From Nocardiopsis sp. YSL2 (GTDB lineage Bacteria; Actinomycetota; Actinomycetes; Streptosporangiales; Streptosporangiaceae): a DNA stretch of 64,000 nt. The DNA is taken from contig NZ_JAMOAO010000001.1 of NCBI RefSeq assembly GCF_030555055.1, forward strand, positions 4,898,001-4,962,000, given 5' to 3'. The position numbers and the translations under genes were made by a program. The notes below the pieces were generated by a model. That model was not told the DNA's origin. It did not search any database and was given only the letters and a program-made list of their open reading frames with translations. This document shows positions 61,928-64,000 of the stretch, in pieces; the first letter of the stretch is position 1; each line of letters begins with the position of its first letter.

Positions 61928-62199
61928 TATCGGCCGCCAGATCACGGGCCTTCCCGTGCGCTGAGCCGGGTGTGCGTCATGGCGAGGACACCGGAACGGA
62001 GGTGCGCGCCTCCCGGCGCCGGGGCCGCCCGGTGCGTGGGCACGGAGCGCCACTGTGTCCTGTACAGGGCGGGGGCCGCAGGGAGCGCGACCTCGTGGCC
62101 GCCGCCCTGCCCGAGGCCGTCTGATCCACCGCGCCCCAGCGCTCCTCCCGGCTCTTCACGGCACCCCGCGCCCGTTCCGGCTCTCCGCCGGAGCGGGCG
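61928..62199. other. Chromosomal sequence right of the prophage, without genes
   Basis: It holds the displaced 3' end of the dehydrogenase (to 61964), then about 230 bp with no supported gene. The terminator hairpin of the TetR gene follows at 62168-62200. Confidence 0.6.
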
Positions 62200-62200
62200 C
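62168..62200 (-). terminator. Terminator of the TetR-type gene
   Basis: GCGCCCGTTCCGG (62168-62180) pairs with CCGGAGCGGGCGC (62188-62200), 13 bp with one mismatch and a 7-nt loop, touching the stop codon. Confidence 0.7.
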
Positions 62201-62799
62201 TACGGCGTTCGGGGGGTCAGCAGGCGCAGGGCCGCGTCGGCGGCCAGGTCCTCGGCTTCGGCGGGGACACCGGTCCCCTGGAGCAGGTGGCGCCGGACCA
62301 GTGCGAGGGGCAGGTCGACCACGGCCAGCCGGACGCGTTCCAGCGCGGCCTCCGCCGTCTCCTCCGGCTCGCGCAGTCCTTGTGCGAGCCGGGTCAACAG
62401 TGCGCCGACCTCGGTGTTGGCCGTGCGCAGCAGCTCCCGGTCGGACTCCGGCCAGTGGGTCTCGTCGAAGTCGGCGGGCCGGTGCAGCAGGACCCGGGCG
62501 GCGTCCGGCCGGGCGCGGCTCCAGGCCAGGACGTGGCGCGCGGTCGCCTCGGCGGCTGCCGACGGGGGGTCGGCCGCCAGCGTGCGCCGGCACCCCGCCT
62601 GGAAGTCGGTCACGGCGTGCGTCCACACGGCCGCCAGCAGGGCGGGGCGCCCGCTGAAGCGGTGGTAGAGCGATCCGCTGGGCGCACCGGTCGCGCGGGC
62701 CAGGGCGGCCATCGTCACCGCGGCCGGACCGCCCTCCGCCGCCAGGGCGGTCGCCGCCGTCACCAGGTCCTCGGTTCGAAACCGTGCGGGTCTTCCCAT
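62200..62799 (-). CDS. TetR-family transcriptional regulator
   Basis: A 199-residue repressor-type protein. The N-terminal helix-turn-helix is at about 10-50 (TEDLVTAATALAAEGGPAAV, then GAPSGSLYHRFSGRPALLAA). The helical ligand domain follows. ATG 62799 gives the usual short lead (MGRPARFRT). It is divergent from an SRPBCC-type gene across 57 bp that contain the perfect inverted repeat TTTTAGAG-N6-CTCTAAAA, the expected operator, so it probably represses itself and that gene. Confidence 0.92.
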   Translation of the reverse strand: MGRPARFRTEDLVTAATALAAEGGPAAVTMAALARATGAPSGSLYHRFSGRPALLAAVWTHAVTDFQAGCRRTLAADPPSAAAEATARHVLAWSRARPDAARVLLHRPADFDETHWPESDRELLRTANTEVGALLTRLAQGLREPEETAEAALERVRLAVVDLPLALVRRHLLQGTGVPAEAEDLAADAALRLLTPRTP

Positions 62800-62824
62800 G
62801 TTCTGGAGACTATGCTCTACTTTG

Positions 62825-62846
62825 TTTTAGAGAGAACCCTCTAAAA
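62825..62846. promoter_or_regulatory. TetR-type operator TTTTAGAG-N6-CTCTAAAA
   Basis: A 22-bp perfect inverted repeat in the divergent TetR/SRPBCC spacer. It is strikingly AT-rich for this genome. It lies 10 bp before the SRPBCC start codon, blocking its ribosome or promoter region when bound. Confidence 0.75.
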
Positions 62847-62856
62847 TGGAGTCGCC

Positions 62857-63375
62857 ATGCCCGTGTACAACACGCACGAACGCCGACTGAACGCCTCCCC
62901 CGACGAGGTGGGCGCCCTGCTCGACGCCCTGGCCTCTGACGACGACCGCCTCTGGCCGTGCGGGTCCTGGCCCGCGATGGTCCTGGACGGCCCCCTCGCC
63001 CCCGGTGCCTCCGGCGGGCACGGCCCCGTCCGCTACACGGTGGAGCACTACGTCCCCGGCCGCTGGGTGCGCCTGCGCTTCGGCGCCCCGCGCGGCTTCG
63101 ACGGGTTCCACGAGCTCACCGTCCGCCCCGATCCCTCCGGCGGCACCGTTCTGGCACATCTGCTGGCCATGCGCGCGCACGGACCGGCCCTGGTGGCCTG
63201 GCCCCTGGTGTTCCGCCCCCTGCACGACGCCCTGCTGGAGGACGCCCTGGACCGGGCCGAGCAGGCACTCCACGGAAGCGTGCGCACGCCCGCGCGCTGG
63301 AGTGCCCGGGTACGCCTGCTGCGGGCGGTCCTGGCCCGGACCGCCCCGGCGCGACGGCCCCGGACGCCCCGGTGA
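62857..63375 (+). CDS. SRPBCC-family protein
   Basis: A 172-residue protein with START/SRPBCC-like organisation: ERRLNASPDEVGALLDALAS at the start, VRYTVEHYVPGRWVRLRF strands, and a long C-terminal helix with LHDALLEDALDRAEQALHG. These folds bind hydrophobic ligands or act as polyketide-type cyclases. No catalytic residue can be named. ATG 62857 lies just after the palindromic operator, and the divergent TetR gene makes ligand-induced expression likely. Confidence 0.75.
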   Translation: MPVYNTHERRLNASPDEVGALLDALASDDDRLWPCGSWPAMVLDGPLAPGASGGHGPVRYTVEHYVPGRWVRLRFGAPRGFDGFHELTVRPDPSGGTVLAHLLAMRAHGPALVAWPLVFRPLHDALLEDALDRAEQALHGSVRTPARWSARVRLLRAVLARTAPARRPRTPR

Positions 63376-63400
63376 CCCGACCGGACCCTACGCTGGGCGT

Positions 63401-64000
63401 ATGGACCTCAAACCGGGCAACGGCGCCCCCACCATCACCATCCCCACCGGCTACAACGGGCCCGACGGCTCGGGCAACGGCGGCTACAGCGCCGGGCTGC
63501 TCGCGGCCCGCCTGAGCACGGTGGGCGGACCCGCCGTGCAGGTCACCCTGCGTACCCCGCCGCCCCTGGACCACCCCCTGACGGTCGAGGACGGGCCCGG
63601 TTCCGGGTTGCGCCTGACCGACCCCGCGCTCACCGACAAGGGCCACCTGGTCGCGGAGGCGGAGACGGTCGACCTCCCCGAGGAGCCCGCCGTGCCCGGC
63701 GGCCCGGTCGGGGCGGCCGAGGCCCGTGCGGCCGAGGACCGCTACCCCGGGCTGGTCGAACACCCCTTCCCGCGCTGCTACAGCTGCGGCCCCGACCGCG
63801 CCGAGGGCGACGGGCTGCGCCTGTTCGCCGGGGAGGTGCGCCCCGGGCACGGCCCCGACGCGGTGGGCCGCACCGTGGCCTGCACCTGGACACCGACCCC
63901 CTCGGTGGACGACGGGTTCGGCAGCGCCGCCTTCCACGAGGTCTGGGCCGCACTGGACTGCCCCGGCGGCTGGTCCTCCGACGTGGTCGGCCGCCCCGCC
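63401..64000 (+). CDS. Hotdog-like protein, truncated by window edge
   Basis: An open frame from ATG 63401 to the window end, 200 codons without a stop. DLKPGNGAPTITIPTGYNGP, GGYSAGLLAARLSTVGGPAV and VQVTLRTPPPLDHPLTVE look like the first half of a double hotdog thioesterase-type fold. PFPRCYSCGPDRAEGDGLRL has a Cys pair common to a group of actinobacterial hotdog proteins, and the frame continues WAALDCPGGWSSDVV. It is 25 bp after the SRPBCC gene on the same strand, so probably under the same TetR control. Substrate unknown; the C-terminus lies outside the window. Confidence 0.75.
   Translation, partial: MDLKPGNGAPTITIPTGYNGPDGSGNGGYSAGLLAARLSTVGGPAVQVTLRTPPPLDHPLTVEDGPGSGLRLTDPALTDKGHLVAEAETVDLPEEPAVPGGPVGAAEARAAEDRYPGLVEHPFPRCYSCGPDRAEGDGLRLFAGEVRPGHGPDAVGRTVACTWTPTPSVDDGFGSAAFHEVWAALDCPGGWSSDVVGRPA

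Overview
The window is very GC-rich with strong third-position G/C bias. It carries many actinobacterial signatures: a double-MerR TioE-like regulator, a Scr1/DUF5753 + DUF397 regulator pair, dodecin, YczE/YczR, ScfR/RamB beside aceA, and abundant GTG starts. A Nocardiopsis-like filamentous actinomycete is my inference; no rRNA or tRNA is present to fix it.

Layout. 1-9.7 kb: an erythromycin-esterase-like gene divergent from a MerR regulator, a secreted pectin module (pectinesterase plus rhamnogalacturonan-acetylesterase-like SGNH hydrolase) behind LacI-type operators, Dps, a PucR-type regulator, an aldo/keto reductase, RidA and a sulfotransferase. 9.7-11.3 kb: sparsely coding, with a decayed gene, a small membrane protein and a 47-bp repeat. 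11.3-19.2 kb: a Sir2 deacylase, two tandem NACHT NTPases of about 1000 residues (the best defence-system candidate) and ung. 19.4-28.1 kb: a GH15 enzyme, yczE/yczR, an alpha/beta hydrolase, then moaA-rtcB-mobA. 28.1-45.9 kb: regulators, a candidate C-rich-loop small RNA, dodecin, an LCP protein, an Lrp-type regulator, an RraA-like protein, a FadR/MFS pair, a CPBP protease, isocitrate lyase with divergent ScfR/RamB, and an acyl-CoA dehydrogenase.

45.8-61.9 kb is an integrated, decaying siphovirus-type prophage of about 16 kb. It is inserted in the 3' end of the acyl-CoA dehydrogenase gene: a 44-bp exact repeat of the codons around the active-site Glu flanks it, and its tyrosine recombinase lies at the right end. 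Left-arm genes, tail-tip genes with several frameshifts, a cargo gene for a secreted I36/crystallin-like protein, an IS3 element, three head-to-tail IS630 copies and an IS5-family element fill it. No terminase, portal or capsid gene is visible. The attL side supplies replacement codons, so the dehydrogenase still reads through to its normal end.

62-64 kb returns to chromosome: a TetR regulator divergent from an SRPBCC protein across a perfect inverted repeat, and a hotdog-like gene running off the edge. Functional links supported by layout: pectin degradation (pectinesterase + esterase), Moco synthesis (moaA, mobA), and acetate/fatty-acid use (aceA, ScfR, acyl-CoA dehydrogenase).
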